Source of the DNA: an uncultured Flavobacteriales bacterium
GTDB taxonomy: Bacteria; Bacteroidota; Bacteroidia; Flavobacteriales_E; Vicingaceae
Length of the DNA stretch: 64,000 bases
Assembly: GCA_913056345.1 (NCBI GenBank)
Contig: CAJXMH010000011.1
Coordinates: forward strand, 1 to 64,000
Direction of reading: 5' to 3'
Position 1 is the first letter of the stretch. Each line of letters begins with the position of its first letter. The notes below the pieces were generated by a model. That model saw only the letters and a program-made list of their open reading frames with translations. It ran no database searches and was not told the DNA's origin. Made by a program: the position numbers and the translations under genes. This document shows positions 16,239 to 27,601 of the stretch, one piece after another.

Positions 16239-19200
16239 TTAAGATTCAACTTCCTCACTAACACTTTCAACAGATGTTAGCTTTTCGTACTCAGATTTTG
16301 AGCCAACCACATAGTCTTGAAAGTCTCTAGTACCTGTACCTGCAGGAATCAAATGTCCTACGATTACATTTTCCTTCAAGCCTTCTAAAGTATCCTGCTT
16401 TCCATTAACAGCTGCTTCATTCAATACTTTAGTTGTTTCTTGGAAAGAAGCTGCAGAGATAAAGCTATCTGTTTGCAGAGAAGCTCTTGTAATACCCTGA
16501 AGCACAGAATTAGAAGTTGCAGGCACTGCATCTCTTGCAGTAACCACTTTCTTATCTTGACGCTTCAGCTTTGAATTCTCTTCTCTAAGTTTACGTGGCG
16601 ATACGATCTGACCTTGTTTTAAGTCCTCTGAATCACCTCCGTCTTCTACAACTTTCTTACCGAAGATCCAATCATTATCTTCTGCGAACTCAGTCTTGTT
16701 TACAATTTGCTTTTCTAAGAAGCGAGTATCCCCCGGATCTTCAATGATAACCTTACGCATCATTTGACGCACGATCACTTCAAAGTGTTTGTCGTTGATT
16801 TTCACCCCTTGTAATCGGTATACTTCTTGCACTTCATTTACTAAATACTCTTGTACTTGAGTAGGACCTTTAATTGCTAGGATATCAGCAGGTGTAATTG
16901 CCCCATCAGATAGTGGAGTACCTGCTCTTACAAAATCGTTTTCTTGCACTAGGATGTGCTTAGAAAGATTGATCAGGTATTTTTTGATTTCACCAGTTCT
17001 AGATTCAACTATAACCTCTCTGTTACCCCTTTTTATTTTACCGAAACTTACAATACCGTCAATTTCAGACACTACCGCAGGGTTAGATGGGTTTCGAGCT
17101 TCAAAAAGTTCGGTTACCCTTGGTAGACCACCTGTAATATCACCTGACTTACCAGAAGTTCTAGGGATTTTTACTAAGGTCTTACCTGCTTCAATCTTAT
17201 CTCCTTCTTGCACCACAATGTGGGCACCTACAGGTAAGTTATACGTCTTAATTGCTTCCTTCTTGCTATTTAAAAGCTTGATCTCAGGAATCATTTTCTT
17301 ATCTCTAGTCTCAGTAATTACTTTTTCTGTAAAGCCTGTTTGTTCATCAGACTCTTCTTTGTAAGTAACCCCTTCTGATAGATTCTCAAATGCTACCGTA
17401 CCTGGAAGTTCAGCAATAATCAATGCATTGTATGGATCCCAATGGCAAATCAAATCACCTTTCTTCACTTTTGCGCCATCATTCTTTTCTAGTATAGACC
17501 CATAAGGAATCATGTTAGTTGTAAGCGCAATTTTTGTTTTAGGATCTAAAATTCTTGCTTCTGCAGAACGTCCAACTACAATGGTAACTTTTTTACCATC
17601 ACGATCTTCACCTTCAACAGTTCTTAGCTCATCTATTTCTAAAACACCATCATATTTTGCTTCAACTCTAGACTCATCGGCAATTTTAGAAGCTGTACCA
17701 CCCACATGGAAGGTACGAAGTGTAAGCTGAGTACCAGGTTCTCCAATAGATTGAGCAGCAATAACTCCAACTGATTCTCCTTTTTGCGCCATTCTACCTG
17801 TAGCGAGGCTACGTCCGTAACATTTAGAACAAACCCCACGTTTCATTTCGCAGGAAAGAACTGATCTCATCTCAACCTCATCGATTGGTGAGTCTTCGAT
17901 TGCTCTCGCAACTTCTTCTGTTACCTCATCACCTGAAGCGATAATAAGGTCACCTGTATTTGGATGGAAGATATCATGAACAGTAGTTCTACCTAGAATA
18001 CGATCGTAAAGTGATTCTACTTCCTCATCGTTCTTCATCAAAGCAGAAATCATCGTTCCTCTTAGAGTTCCACAATCTTCTGCTGTAATAACTACATCTT
18101 GAGAAACGTCTACAAGTCGACGCGTTAAGTAACCTGCATCGGCTGTTTTCAAGGCAGTATCGGCAAGTCCCTTTCTAGCACCGTGGGTAGAAATAAAGTA
18201 CTCAAGAATAGAAAGTCCTTCTTTAAAGTTAGAAAGAATCGGATTCTCAATAATTTCTTGTCCTGTTGAACCAGATTTTTGTGGCTTAGCCATCAATCCT
18301 CGCATACCTGACAACTGACGAATCTGTTCTTTAGAACCACGAGCACCAGAATCAAACATCATGTAAACTGAGTTAAATCCTTGGTTGTCGTTTTTCAAAC
18401 GATCCATTACCGTATTGGTAAGTCTGGTATTAGTATGGGTCCAGATATCAATGATTTGGTTATATCGTTCATTGTTAGTGATGAATCCCATATTATAGTT
18501 ATCCCAAACCTCCTGAACTTGCTGCTCAGCTTTCTGCATCATTTCTTCCTTGGCATCAGGAATAATAACATCTCCTAGGTTAAAAGATAAGCCACCTTTA
18601 AATGACATGTTATAACCAAGTGTCTTGATCTCATCAAGGAAATCAGCAGTTTGATCCACTCCTGATACCTTTAATATCTCACCAATAATATCTCTTAAAG
18701 ACTTCTTGGTTAATAGTTCGTTAATGAAAGGCACAGCCTCAGGCACCACTTGATTAAAGATAACTCTTCCACAAGTAGTTTCAATCAATTCTGATTTACC
18801 ACCTTTAGTAATTCTTACTTTAATCTTAGCATGAATATCAAGGCGACCTTCGTTCTTTGCTATGATAACTTCTTCTGGAGAATAAAAGGTTTTACCCTCT
18901 CCTTTGATGGTTTTATTTTCATCACTTGCGCGCTCTTTGGTCAAATAGTAAAGACCAAGCACCATATCCTGAGAAGGAACCGTAATTGGGGAACCATTAG
19001 CAGGATTCAAAATATTATGCGAAGCAAGCATTAATAACTGTGCTTCAAGGATAGCAGCGTTACCCAATGGCAAATGAACCGCCATTTGATCACCATCAAA
19101 GTCAGCATTAAAAGCTGTACAAACGAGTGGGTGTAGACGAATAGCCTTTCCTTCTATCAGTTTTGGCTGAAATGCTTGAATACCTAATCTGTGTAGAGTT

Positions 19201-20531
19201 GGGGCTCTGTTTAGTAGAACAGGATGACCTTTCAATACATTTTCTAGTATATCCCAAACAACAGGTTCTTTCTTGTCAACTATTTTCTTAGCCGACTTTA
19301 CAGTTTTCACAATACCTCTTTCAATCAGTTTTCTGATGATAAAGGGCTTGTAAAGTTCAGCTGCCATGTCTTTAGGCAAACCACATTCATGTAGTTTTAG
19401 ATCTGGTCCAACTACGATAACTGAACGTGCAGAATAATCAACACGCTTACCCAATAAGTTTTGACGAAAACGTCCAGACTTACCTTTTAAGCTATCACTT
19501 AAAGATTTTAAAGCTCTGTTAGAATCTGTTTTTACTGCTGAAGATTTTCTCGAGTTATCGAAAAGAGAATCAACCGCTTCTTGAAGCATTCTTTTCTCAT
19601 TTCTAAGAATTACTTCAGGTGCTTTGATTTCCATCAATCGCTTCAAACGATTGTTACGAATAATCACTCTTCTGTATAGGTCATTTAAATCAGATGTAGC
19701 AAAACGACCCCCATCTAAAGGAACAAGCGGACGTAATTCAGGTGGAATTACAGGTACCACCTTAACAATCATCCATTCTGGCTTATTCTCAATATGTTCG
19801 TTGGCTTGTCTAAAAGCTTCTACAACTTGCAGACGCTTTAAAGCTTCATTTTTACGTTGTTGAGAAGTTTCCGTATTTGCTTTGTGTCTTAGCTCGTAAG
19901 AAAGTTCGTCTAACTTCAATCTTTTTAGACATTCAAACAAGGCCTCAGCACCCATTTTAGCAATAAACTTATTCGGATCATTGTCGTCTAAGTAGGCATT
20001 CTCTTTTGGAAGAGTATCTAAAATATCAAGGTATTCCTCTTCAGTTAAGAAATCTAAATATTGTAATTCTTCACCTTGAGCGTTTTTCGCATTCCCTGCT
20101 TGGATAACCACATAGCGCTCATAATAAATAATTGTATCAAGCTTTTTAGTTGGCAAGCCCAGCAAGTAACCTATTTTGTTTGGTAAAGATTTGAAATACC
20201 AAATATGCGCTACTGGCACTACAAGTGAGATGTGCCCCATTCGTTCCCTACGAACCTTCTTCTCTGTTACTTCAACACCACAACGGTCACAAACTATACC
20301 CTTGTAACGGATTCTTTTGTATTTGCCGCAATGACATTCGTAATCTTTAACAGGTCCAAAAATTCGCTCACAAAATAAACCGTCTCGCTCTGGTTTATAT
20401 GTTCGGTAATTAATGGTTTCCGGCTTCAATACCTCTCCATGAGATTTTTCTAAAATCATCTCAGGAGAAGCAAGGCTAATGGTAATCTTAGAGAATTTAC
20501 TTACCTCTTTATTGTCTCTTCTAAAAGCCAT
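16239..20531 (-). CDS. rpoC: DNA-directed RNA polymerase subunit beta'
   Basis: A 1430-residue beta' subunit of normal length for the phylum. The catalytic NADFDGD motif, which binds the active-site magnesium, is at residues 475-481. The N-terminal zinc site is formed by Cys66, Cys68, Cys81 and Cys84 (YECHCGK, CDRC). The second zinc site is visible at CGTLRG and the later [13 protein letters not shown]. It carries the bridge helix and trigger-loop region ([16 protein letters not shown]). It lies 37 bases after rpoB and is the last large gene of the secE-nusG-rplKAJL-rpoBC block. Confidence 0.98.
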   Translation of the reverse strand: MAFRRDNKEVSKFSKITISLASPEMILEKSHGEVLKPETINYRTYKPERDGLFCERIFGPVKDYECHCGKYKRIRYKGIVCDRCGVEVTEKKVRRERMGHISLVVPVAHIWYFKSLPNKIGYLLGLPTKKLDTIIYYERYVVIQAGNAKNAQGEELQYLDFLTEEEYLDILDTLPKENAYLDDNDPNKFIAKMGAEALFECLKRLKLDELSYELRHKANTETSQQRKNEALKRLQVVEAFRQANEHIENKPEWMIVKVVPVIPPELRPLVPLDGGRFATSDLNDLYRRVIIRNNRLKRLMEIKAPEVILRNEKRMLQEAVDSLFDNSRKSSAVKTDSNRALKSLSDSLKGKSGRFRQNLLGKRVDYSARSVIVVGPDLKLHECGLPKDMAAELYKPFIIRKLIERGIVKTVKSAKKIVDKKEPVVWDILENVLKGHPVLLNRAPTLHRLGIQAFQPKLIEGKAIRLHPLVCTAFNADFDGDQMAVHLPLGNAAILEAQLLMLASHNILNPANGSPITVPSQDMVLGLYYLTKERASDENKTIKGEGKTFYSPEEVIIAKNEGRLDIHAKIKVRITKGGKSELIETTCGRVIFNQVVPEAVPFINELLTKKSLRDIIGEILKVSGVDQTADFLDEIKTLGYNMSFKGGLSFNLGDVIIPDAKEEMMQKAEQQVQEVWDNYNMGFITNNERYNQIIDIWTHTNTRLTNTVMDRLKNDNQGFNSVYMMFDSGARGSKEQIRQLSGMRGLMAKPQKSGSTGQEIIENPILSNFKEGLSILEYFISTHGARKGLADTALKTADAGYLTRRLVDVSQDVVITAEDCGTLRGTMISALMKNDEEVESLYDRILGRTTVHDIFHPNTGDLIIASGDEVTEEVARAIEDSPIDEVEMRSVLSCEMKRGVCSKCYGRSLATGRMAQKGESVGVIAAQSIGEPGTQLTLRTFHVGGTASKIADESRVEAKYDGVLEIDELRTVEGEDRDGKKVTIVVGRSAEARILDPKTKIALTTNMIPYGSILEKNDGAKVKKGDLICHWDPYNALIIAELPGTVAFENLSEGVTYKEESDEQTGFTEKVITETRDKKMIPEIKLLNSKKEAIKTYNLPVGAHIVVQEGDKIEAGKTLVKIPRTSGKSGDITGGLPRVTELFEARNPSNPAVVSEIDGIVSFGKIKRGNREVIVESRTGEIKKYLINLSKHILVQENDFVRAGTPLSDGAITPADILAIKGPTQVQEYLVNEVQEVYRLQGVKINDKHFEVIVRQMMRKVIIEDPGDTRFLEKQIVNKTEFAEDNDWIFGKKVVEDGGDSEDLKQGQIVSPRKLREENSKLKRQDKKVVTARDAVPATSNSVLQGITRASLQTDSFISAASFQETTKVLNEAAVNGKQDTLEGLKENVIVGHLIPAGTGTRDFQDYVVGSKSEYEKLTSVESVSEEVES

Positions 20532-20568
20532 TTTTATCGTGTTGTTTTTGTGTCAATTAAAACTTGAA

Positions 20569-23500
20569 TTAAACTTTTTGCTCTTCACCTAAGGTGATGT
20601 TCAATCCTAGTCCTCTTAATTCATGAAGCAATACATTGAAAGATTCCGGTATACCTGGTGTTGGCATATTTTCACCTTTTACAATTGCTTCGTATGCTTT
20701 TGCTCTACCCATAACGTCATCAGACTTAATGGTCAGGATTTCTTGTAAGATATTGGCAGCACCAAATGCTTCAAGCGCCCATACCTCCATCTCACCAAAT
20801 CGCTGACCACCAAACTGTGCTTTACCACCAAGTGGCTGCTGGGTAATCAATGAGTATGGTCCAATCGATCTTGCATGCATCTTATCTTCAACCATGTGAC
20901 CTAATTTCAGCATGTAGATAATTCCCACAGTTGCAGGCTGGTCAAATTGCTCACCTGTACCACCGTCAACTAAATGTGTTCTTCCCAATCTAGGAACTTG
21001 AGCTTTATCAGTCCAATTATTGATTTCGTCAATTGAAGCACCGTCAAAAATTGGAGTAGAAAACTTAACTCCTAGTTTCTCACCTGCCCAACCAAGAACA
21101 GTTTCATAGATCTGACCAAGGTTCATCCTTGAAGGAACCCCAAGTGGGTTTAGCACAATGTCTACGGGAGTACCATCGTCTAGGAAAGGCATGTCTTCTT
21201 GTCTAACAATTTTAGCAACAATACCTTTATTACCATGACGACCCGCCATTTTATCCCCAACTTTCATCTTTCTCTTTTTAGCCAAATACACCTTAGCTAA
21301 TTTCATGATACCGGTTGGTAGCTCATCTCCTACAGTAAGGGCGTACTTCTTACGCTTAAACTTACCCATGATCTCTGTTGCCTTCATGTTATGATTGTGC
21401 AACATCACTTTAATCGTTTGATTCAAATCATCAGAAGTTGTCCAATTCTTGTAATCAATAAAGGCGAAATCATCAATACGCTGCAATACTTTCTGAGTGA
21501 ACTTAGTCCCTTTAGGAATAATTTCTTCGTTGTAATAATTGGTAATTCCTTGAGCAGTTTTACCGTTGACTACATTGTAAAGCTTTTCAACTAGCTTTTC
21601 TTTAAGAGCAGCTAATTCTTTTCTTTCTTCTTCATCAAGTTTAACAATAAGCGTCTTTTCTTCTGCTCTAGATTTACGATCCTTAACAGCACGTTCAAAA
21701 AGTTTCTTGTCAACCACAACCCCTTTGGTAGATGGTGGCACTTTCAATGAAGCATCCTTTACATCACCTGCTTTATCACCAAAAATTGCTCGTAAAAGTT
21801 TTTCTTCTGGAGTTGGATCAGATTCACCCTTAGGAGTAATCTTACCAATTAGAATATCTCCTTCCTTAACCTCTGCTCCAATTCTAATTAGTCCATTTTC
21901 ATCTAGATCAGCAGTAGCTTCTTCACTTACATTAGGAATATCTGCAGTAAGCTCTTCTACTCCTCTTTTAGTATCACGAACTTCAAGTGTAAATTCGTCT
22001 ACGTGAATAGAAGTAAACAAATCCTCTGAAACAACTTTCTCAGAAATAACGATCGCATCCTCAAAGTTGTAACCCTTCCAAGGCATAAAGGCAACTTTTA
22101 GGTTTCTACCTAAAGCTAATTCACCTTTTTCAGTTGCATAACCCTCGCAAAGTACTTGACCCTTCTCAACTTTGTCTCCTTTTCGAACGATTGGTCTAAG
22201 GTTAACTACGGTACTTTGGTTAGTTTTCTTGTATTTGGTAAGATGATAAGTCTTGGTTGGCTCATTAAAAGAAACCAATTCTTCATCATCCGTTCTATCG
22301 TAAGTTACGATGATCTTTTTTGCATCAACATATTCAACAACTCCTGAACCTTCAGCATTGATCAAAACTCTTGAGTCAATAGCCAACTGCTTTTCAAGGC
22401 CTGTTCCAACAATAGGAGAATCAGGTCTAAGTAAAGGTACTGCTTGACGCTGCATGTTTGATCCCATCAAGGCTCTATTCGCATCATCATGTTCCAAGAA
22501 TGGAATAAGTGATGCAGCGATAGAAGCGATCTGGTTTGGAGCAACGTCCATTAGTGTGACCTCTCCCGGCTCAGCCATTGGGAAATCACCCTCGTATCTG
22601 GCTTTTACTCGATCTGATTCAAAACTTCCATCTTCTTTTACGATGGCATTGGCCTGAGCAATTGTTTGCTCATCTTCTTCCTCTGCACTTAAGTAAATAA
22701 TGTCTTTTTGTTCTAAACCTACCTTTGCTTCATCCACCTTACGGTATGGTGTTTCAATAAAACCTAGTCGGTTTACTTTGGCATAAACACACAATGAAGA
22801 AATCAATCCAATGTTAGGTCCTTCAGGAGTCTCAATTGGACAAAGTCTTCCATAGTGCGTGTAATGAACATCACGCACCTCGAATCCTGCTCTTTCCCTA
22901 GATAAACCTCCGGGTCCTAAAGCAGACATTCTTCTTTTATGCGTAACCTCAGATAATGGATTCGTCTGATCCATGAACTGAGATAGCTGGTTGGTACCAA
23001 AGAAAGAGTTTATTACCGAAGACAAAGTCTTGGCATTAATCAAATCGGCAGGAGTAAACACCTCATTATCACGAACATTCATTCGTTCTCTAATGGTTCT
23101 TGCCATTCGAGCAAGACCTACTCCAAATTGATTGTACAATTGCTCTCCAACCGTACGCACTCTTCGGTTACTCAAGTGATCAATATCATCAACATCTGCT
23201 TTTGAGTTAATCAACTCAATCAAATATTTAATGATAGAAATGATATCTTCTCTTGTTAAGATCTTGGTGTTTTCTTCTATCTCAAGACCTAACTTCTTAT
23301 TAATTCTGTATCGTCCTACTTCTCCAAGATCATATCTCGTTTCAGAGAAGAAAAGCTTGTCAATCACACCTCGAGCTGTTTCCTCGTCAGGTGGCTCAGA
23401 ATTTCTTAATTGACGGTAAATATGCTCTACTGCTTCTTTTTCAGAGTTGGATGGATCCTTTTGAAGCGTATTATAAATAATGGCAAAATCTGCCGAGTTA

Positions 23501-24408
23501 ATATCTTCTTTGTGCAGGATAATCGTTTTAGCGCCCGATTCTAAAATTGGGTCTACATGTTCTTTTTCAAGAACGGTTTCACGATCAATAACTACTTCGT
23601 TTCTTTCAATAGAAACTACTTCTCCTGTATCCTCATCAACAAAATCCTCGACCCAAGTTCTTAAAACTCTTGCAGCTAGTTTTCTGCCTAAGCATCTTTT
23701 CAAACCTGCTTTACTGACTTTTACTTCATCAGCAAGCTCGAAAATGTCTAATATATCTTTATCAAATTCGAAGCCAATAGCACGAAGTAAGGTTGTTACA
23801 GGTAATTTCTTTTTACGATCGATGTAAGCATACATCACATTATTAATGTCTGTAGCAAATTCGATCCAAGAACCTTTAAATGGAATTACCCGCGCTGAAT
23901 AGAGCTTTGTACCATTAGCGTGTCTTGATTGACCAAAGAAAACCCCTGGAGAACGGTGAAGCTGGGATACAATTACTCTTTCAGCTCCATTTACCAAGAA
24001 AGTTCCTTTAGGCGTCATGTAAGGAATAGTACCTAAGTAGACATCTTGAACTATGGTTTCAAAATCCTCGTGCTCAGGATCCGTACAGTAAAGTTTCAAC
24101 TTTGCTTTAAGCGGAACACTGTATGTCAACCCTCGATCAATACATTCATCTATGCTGTATCTAGGTGGGTCTACAAAGTAGTCCAAGAATTCCAATACAA
24201 ACTGATTCCTTGCATCAGTGATAGGAAAATTCTCGCTAAACACTTTATAAAGGCCCTCTGAGTCTCTAAGCTCAGGTGATGTATCTAACTGAAAAAAGTC
24301 TTGAAATGATTGTAATTGGATATCCAAAAAGTCAGGATAATCCAGTTTATTTTTGATTGAAGCGAAATTTACCCGCTCCGGAGTGCTTGATAATGATGCT
24401 TTGGCCAT
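20569..24408 (-). CDS. rpoB: DNA-directed RNA polymerase subunit beta
   Basis: A 1279-residue beta subunit. The rifampicin-binding region is present and looks wild-type ([20 protein letters not shown], then [12 protein letters not shown]). Other conserved blocks are [41 protein letters not shown] and the C-terminal [15 protein letters not shown]. It forms the catalytic core with beta'. A strong hairpin separates it from rplL (24452-24488), so part of its expression may depend on read-through. Confidence 0.98.
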   Translation of the reverse strand: MAKASLSSTPERVNFASIKNKLDYPDFLDIQLQSFQDFFQLDTSPELRDSEGLYKVFSENFPITDARNQFVLEFLDYFVDPPRYSIDECIDRGLTYSVPLKAKLKLYCTDPEHEDFETIVQDVYLGTIPYMTPKGTFLVNGAERVIVSQLHRSPGVFFGQSRHANGTKLYSARVIPFKGSWIEFATDINNVMYAYIDRKKKLPVTTLLRAIGFEFDKDILDIFELADEVKVSKAGLKRCLGRKLAARVLRTWVEDFVDEDTGEVVSIERNEVVIDRETVLEKEHVDPILESGAKTIILHKEDINSADFAIIYNTLQKDPSNSEKEAVEHIYRQLRNSEPPDEETARGVIDKLFFSETRYDLGEVGRYRINKKLGLEIEENTKILTREDIISIIKYLIELINSKADVDDIDHLSNRRVRTVGEQLYNQFGVGLARMARTIRERMNVRDNEVFTPADLINAKTLSSVINSFFGTNQLSQFMDQTNPLSEVTHKRRMSALGPGGLSRERAGFEVRDVHYTHYGRLCPIETPEGPNIGLISSLCVYAKVNRLGFIETPYRKVDEAKVGLEQKDIIYLSAEEEDEQTIAQANAIVKEDGSFESDRVKARYEGDFPMAEPGEVTLMDVAPNQIASIAASLIPFLEHDDANRALMGSNMQRQAVPLLRPDSPIVGTGLEKQLAIDSRVLINAEGSGVVEYVDAKKIIVTYDRTDDEELVSFNEPTKTYHLTKYKKTNQSTVVNLRPIVRKGDKVEKGQVLCEGYATEKGELALGRNLKVAFMPWKGYNFEDAIVISEKVVSEDLFTSIHVDEFTLEVRDTKRGVEELTADIPNVSEEATADLDENGLIRIGAEVKEGDILIGKITPKGESDPTPEEKLLRAIFGDKAGDVKDASLKVPPSTKGVVVDKKLFERAVKDRKSRAEEKTLIVKLDEEERKELAALKEKLVEKLYNVVNGKTAQGITNYYNEEIIPKGTKFTQKVLQRIDDFAFIDYKNWTTSDDLNQTIKVMLHNHNMKATEIMGKFKRKKYALTVGDELPTGIMKLAKVYLAKKRKMKVGDKMAGRHGNKGIVAKIVRQEDMPFLDDGTPVDIVLNPLGVPSRMNLGQIYETVLGWAGEKLGVKFSTPIFDGASIDEINNWTDKAQVPRLGRTHLVDGGTGEQFDQPATVGIIYMLKLGHMVEDKMHARSIGPYSLITQQPLGGKAQFGGQRFGEMEVWALEAFGAANILQEILTIKSDDVMGRAKAYEAIVKGENMPTPGIPESFNVLLHELRGLGLNITLGEEQKV

Positions 24409-24451
24409 CTCTGAGAAATGATTAATTATTAACTAGATACAAACAAGAAAG

Positions 24452-24488
24452 GGTTTAGACCCCAAAATGTTTTTTTGGGGTCTAAACC
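24452..24488 (-). terminator. Strong hairpin between rplL and rpoB (terminator or attenuator)
   Basis: A perfect 16-bp stem: the plus-strand arm 24452-24467 (GGTTTAGACCCCAAAA) pairs with 24473-24488 around a five-base loop. On the minus strand the stem is followed by CTTTCTTG, a broken T run. It stands in the rplL-rpoB gap, where partial termination is known in other bacteria. Confidence 0.75.
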
Positions 24489-24512
24489 TATGAATTTTAG
24501 TTGTGCGCTATT

Positions 24513-24890
24513 TTAACTAAGCTCAACTTCAGCTCCTGCCTCTTCTAATTGTGTTTTAAGAGATTCTGCTTCGTCTTTTGCAACACCTTCTTTTAATGGT
24601 TTTGGTGCTCCATCAACTAATTCTTTTGCTTCCTTAAGTCCTAATCCTGTAAGTTCTTTTACAAGTTTAACTACTGCAAGTTTAGATCCACCTGCGGCTT
24701 TCAAGATTACATCGAACTCAGTTTTTTCTTCTGCTGCGTCAGCGTCACCGCCACCTGCAGGACCAGCTACAGCTACTGCAGCAGCAGCAGGCTCAATACC
24801 GTGTTCTTCTTTAAGGATTTCTGCTAATTCGTTTACATCTTTTACTGTCAAGTTTACTAACTCTTCAGCAAGCGCTTTTAAATCCGCCAT
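24513..24890 (-). CDS. rplL: 50S ribosomal protein L7/L12
   Basis: A 125-residue stalk protein of usual size. An N-terminal dimerisation helix (residues 1-35) is followed by an Ala/Gly/Pro-rich hinge ([19 protein letters not shown]) and the C-terminal domain, with [32 protein letters not shown] and [13 protein letters not shown]. It recruits translation GTPases, including the EF-Tu encoded nearby. It lies between rplJ and rpoB. Confidence 0.97.
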   Translation of the reverse strand: MADLKALAEELVNLTVKDVNELAEILKEEHGIEPAAAAVAVAGPAGGGDADAAEEKTEFDVILKAAGGSKLAVVKLVKELTGLGLKEAKELVDGAPKPLKEGVAKDEAESLKTQLEEAGAEVELS

Positions 24891-24943
24891 TTTATTCTGT
24901 TTTTTAGATTGTTAATTTATATGAGTTGAGAGTGCGTACAATT

Positions 24944-25468
24944 TTAATTTTCTCTTTCGCCAAGAGCTTTTACTAGACCTGCAATAGTTCCACCGCCTGA
25001 AGACTTAAGGGCAGAAACCACATTCTTAGCAGGAGATTGAAGCAATGCAACAATGTCAGCAATCACTTCTTCTTTAGACTTCATTGAAGCTAAAGCATCA
25101 ACCTGATCATCTCCAATGTATATTGCTTCATCAATAAATGCACCTTTTAAAATAGGCCTATCTGAGTTTTTTCTAAATTCCTTGATCAACTTAGCCGGTG
25201 CGTTACCAACTTCAGCAAACATGATAGAAGTATTACCTTTCAATACTTCATAAAATTCATCGTAACTGCCTTCTGCTGATTCAAGAGCTTTTTTAAGCAA
25301 GGTATTCTTTACCACGTTAAGCGATACTTCTCTTTTATGAGCAAGTCTTCTAAGTTTAGTAGAAGCTTCAGCATTCAATTCTGAGATGTCAGCTAGGTAA
25401 AAAACACCACTTTCGTCTAATTTTGCCGAAAGGCTTTTTACTATTTCTTTTTTTTCTTCTCTAGTCAT
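24944..25468 (-). CDS. rplJ: 50S ribosomal protein L10
   Basis: A 174-residue L10 protein. It has the N-terminal globular domain (KKEIVKSLSAKL; YLADISELNAEASTKLRR; VVKNTLLKKAL) and a C-terminal helix that anchors L7/L12 dimers. It is the base of the ribosomal stalk. It is 53 bases upstream of rplL and 23 bases after rplA. L10-L12 commonly represses its own mRNA; no leader structure was resolved by eye here. Confidence 0.96.
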   Translation of the reverse strand: MTREEKKEIVKSLSAKLDESGVFYLADISELNAEASTKLRRLAHKREVSLNVVKNTLLKKALESAEGSYDEFYEVLKGNTSIMFAEVGNAPAKLIKEFRKNSDRPILKGAFIDEAIYIGDDQVDALASMKSKEEVIADIVALLQSPAKNVVSALKSSGGGTIAGLVKALGEREN

Positions 25469-25491
25469 TGCTATTCTTTGTAGAATGGATA

Positions 25492-26190
25492 TTAATCTTC
25501 AATAAATCTTTTGGTATCAATATGAATACCGGGAGTCATTGTTCCTGACATGCAAATACTTTTAACATAAATACCTTTTGCTGCGGCAGGCTTCAACTTT
25601 ACAAGTGTTTGAATCATTTCCAAAGCATTCTCTCTGATCTTATCAGCATCAAAAGAAGCTCTTCCAATTGAAGTATGAATGATACCGTACTTATCAACCT
25701 TAAAATCAATTTTACCTGCTTTAACTTCTGAAACAGCTTTGGCTACATCCATAGTAACGGTTCCAGATTTTGGATTAGGCATTAATCCTCGTGGTCCTAA
25801 AACACGACCCAAAGCACCTACTTTACCCATTACACTTGGCATAGTAACGATTACGTCAACATCGGTCCATCCGCCTTTTATTTTTTCAACGTACTCATCC
25901 AAGCCAACAAAGTCGGCTCCTGCCTCTTTCGCTTCATCTTCCTTGTCTGGAGTTACCAAAGCCAAGACCTTAACAGACTTACCAATTCCGTGTGGTAGAG
26001 TTACTGTGCCTCTCACCATTTGATTTGCCTTTCGTGGATCAACTCCTAAACGAACGCTTAAATCAACCGATGAATCAAACTTTGTAGTCGAAATTTCTTT
26101 CACCAAACTAGATGCCTCTTTTAAGGTATACAGTTTGTCTTTTTCTATTTTTTCTAAAGCGTCTTTGCGCTTTTTGGTCAATGTTGCCAT
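25492..26190 (-). CDS. rplA: 50S ribosomal protein L1
   Basis: A 232-residue L1 protein with the expected blocks: [46 protein letters not shown] and the [16 protein letters not shown] signature near residues 130-145. It binds 23S rRNA at the L1 stalk and helps release deacylated tRNA. In other bacteria it represses the L11-L1 mRNA. It follows rplK by 20 bases. Confidence 0.97.
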   Translation of the reverse strand: MATLTKKRKDALEKIEKDKLYTLKEASSLVKEISTTKFDSSVDLSVRLGVDPRKANQMVRGTVTLPHGIGKSVKVLALVTPDKEDEAKEAGADFVGLDEYVEKIKGGWTDVDVIVTMPSVMGKVGALGRVLGPRGLMPNPKSGTVTMDVAKAVSEVKAGKIDFKVDKYGIIHTSIGRASFDADKIRENALEMIQTLVKLKPAAAKGIYVKSICMSGTMTPGIHIDTKRFIED

Positions 26191-26210
26191 AATTCTTTGC
26201 TTCTAGTTTT

Positions 26211-26648
26211 TTAGGAAGGTCTCTTACCTTTTACATTAATTCCCATGCTTCGCGCTGTTCCTGCAACCATACTCATTGCTGATTCAACTTTAAAAGCATT
26301 CAAATCGTCCATTTTGTCTTCAGCAATCTCTTTAACCTGATCCCATGTAACGGAAGCAACTTTTACACGGTTAGGCTCAGCAGAGCCAGATTTTATTTTT
26401 GCTTTTTCCAATAATTGGACTGCGGCGGGAGGAGTTTTTATAACAAAATCAAAAGACTTGTCAGCATAAACTGTAATAACCACAGGTAAAACTTTACCCG
26501 CTTTATCTTGAGTTCTACCATTGAACTGCTTACAAAAGTCCATGATATTTACTCCTTTCGCACCTAAAGCAGGTCCTACAGGTGGCGATGGGTTTGCTGC
26601 CCCTCCTCTAATCTGTAACTTAATGATGCCGCTTACTTCTTTAGCCAT
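26211..26648 (-). CDS. rplK: 50S ribosomal protein L11
   Basis: A 145-residue L11 protein. The Pro-rich hinge [20 protein letters not shown] binds the GTPase-associated centre, and the C-terminal RNA-binding domain ends [17 protein letters not shown]. It lies 21 bases after nusG and 20 bases before rplA. Confidence 0.97.
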   Translation of the reverse strand: MAKEVSGIIKLQIRGGAANPSPPVGPALGAKGVNIMDFCKQFNGRTQDKAGKVLPVVITVYADKSFDFVIKTPPAAVQLLEKAKIKSGSAEPNRVKVASVTWDQVKEIAEDKMDDLNAFKVESAMSMVAGTARSMGINVKGKRPS

Positions 26649-26669
26649 TGTTTATGAATTATTTGTCAA

Positions 26670-27224
26670 TTACGATTCTTTTTCTACTTGAAGGTAACTT
26701 AGGTCAAGTGGAGTCTTTCTACCAAAGATCTTAACCATTACCTTTAATTTTTTCTTCTCTTGGTTCACTTCTTCAATATTGCCACTAAAGCCATTGAAAG
26801 GTCCATCGATAACTTTTACTGATTCGCCAACCATAAATGGGATGTCAAATTCTTCTTCAGTATCAGCAAGCTCATCAACCTTACCTAAAATTCTATTTAC
26901 CTCATTTTGTCTAAGCGGCATTGGCTCCCCACCTTTCTCAGCACCTAAGAATCCGATTACATCAGTTGTGTTTCGAATTAAGTGAGGAACTTCTCCAACT
27001 AGGTTTGCTTCTACTAAAACATAGCCAGGAAAGTAATTACGCTCCTTGCTAACTTTTTTTCCATTTCTTATTTGAAATACTTTTTCAACTGGAATCAAAA
27101 TTTGGCTAACGTAGTCTTTCAAACCTGATCGGTCGATCTCATCTTCTAGCAGTAGCTTTACTTTTTTCTCTTTCCCGCTAATTGCTCGAATTACATACCA
27201 CTTCTTATCCTTGCTGTCACTCAT
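26670..27224 (-). CDS. nusG: Transcription elongation/termination factor NusG
   Basis: A 184-residue protein with the NGN domain at the N-terminus (KWYVIRAISGKEKKVKLLL; NYFPGYVLVEANL) and a KOW domain at the C-terminus (GESVKVIDGPFNGFSGNIEE). It binds RNA polymerase and couples it with ribosomes or Rho. It lies 15 bases after secE. Unlike almost all neighbours it has a strong Shine-Dalgarno sequence (27231-27237). Confidence 0.97.
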   Translation of the reverse strand: MSDSKDKKWYVIRAISGKEKKVKLLLEDEIDRSGLKDYVSQILIPVEKVFQIRNGKKVSKERNYFPGYVLVEANLVGEVPHLIRNTTDVIGFLGAEKGGEPMPLRQNEVNRILGKVDELADTEEEFDIPFMVGESVKVIDGPFNGFSGNIEEVNQEKKKLKVMVKIFGRKTPLDLSYLQVEKES

Positions 27225-27230
27225 GCTATC

Positions 27231-27237
27231 TCCTCCT
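27231..27237 (-). promoter_or_regulatory. Shine-Dalgarno sequence of nusG
   Basis: AGGAGGA on the minus strand, 6 bases before the ATG at 27224. Such a strong site is rare in this phylum and in this window. It begins 3 bases upstream of the secE stop codon. Confidence 0.75.
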
Positions 27238-27239
27238 AC

Positions 27240-27431
27240 TTAAAACAAACTATATACGTACTCCATCACTCTACTAAAAGTGGAATCCATTAAAAATATA
27301 ATGAGTGAAATAATAATCGAAGCGATCATTACCACAATTCCACTACTCTGAAGCTCGGGCCAAGTTGGCCAACTAACTTTATTAAGTAATTCGTCAGAGG
27401 ACTCTTCTATATATGTTCTAAGTTTCGACAT
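27240..27431 (-). CDS. secE: Preprotein translocase subunit SecE
   Basis: A 63-residue single-pass membrane protein, the short form of SecE. It has the amphipathic segment ESSDELLNKVSWPTWPEL, with the conserved VSWPT motif, then one transmembrane helix (GIVVMIASIIISLIIFLMDS). It stabilises SecY in the Sec channel. It lies between tRNA-Trp and nusG, the common order in this phylum. Confidence 0.96.
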   Translation of the reverse strand: MSKLRTYIEESSDELLNKVSWPTWPELQSSGIVVMIASIIISLIIFLMDSTFSRVMEYVYSLF

Positions 27432-27452
27432 CGAACTAATTTATTTACTTAG

Positions 27453-27525
27453 CACGGGTGGAGAGACTCGAACTCCCAGCCAATGGTTTTGGAGACCACT
27501 ACTCTACCAATTGAGCTACACCCGT
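27453..27525 (-). tRNA. tRNA-Trp (anticodon CCA)
   Basis: A 73-base cloverleaf on the minus strand: acceptor stem ACGGGTG/CACCCGT, D-arm GCTCAATTGGTAGAGT, anticodon loop CTCCAAA, T-arm GGGAG-TTCGAGT-CTCTC, discriminator G. The CCA end is not encoded. Standard gap between tuf and secE. Confidence 0.97.
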
Positions 27526-27601
27526 TTCTTCTTTTCAAAAGTCGCAAAAAGGTATCCCGAAATACGAGACACCTTTCTACGATCATTTTATCAATTCTTA
27601 A

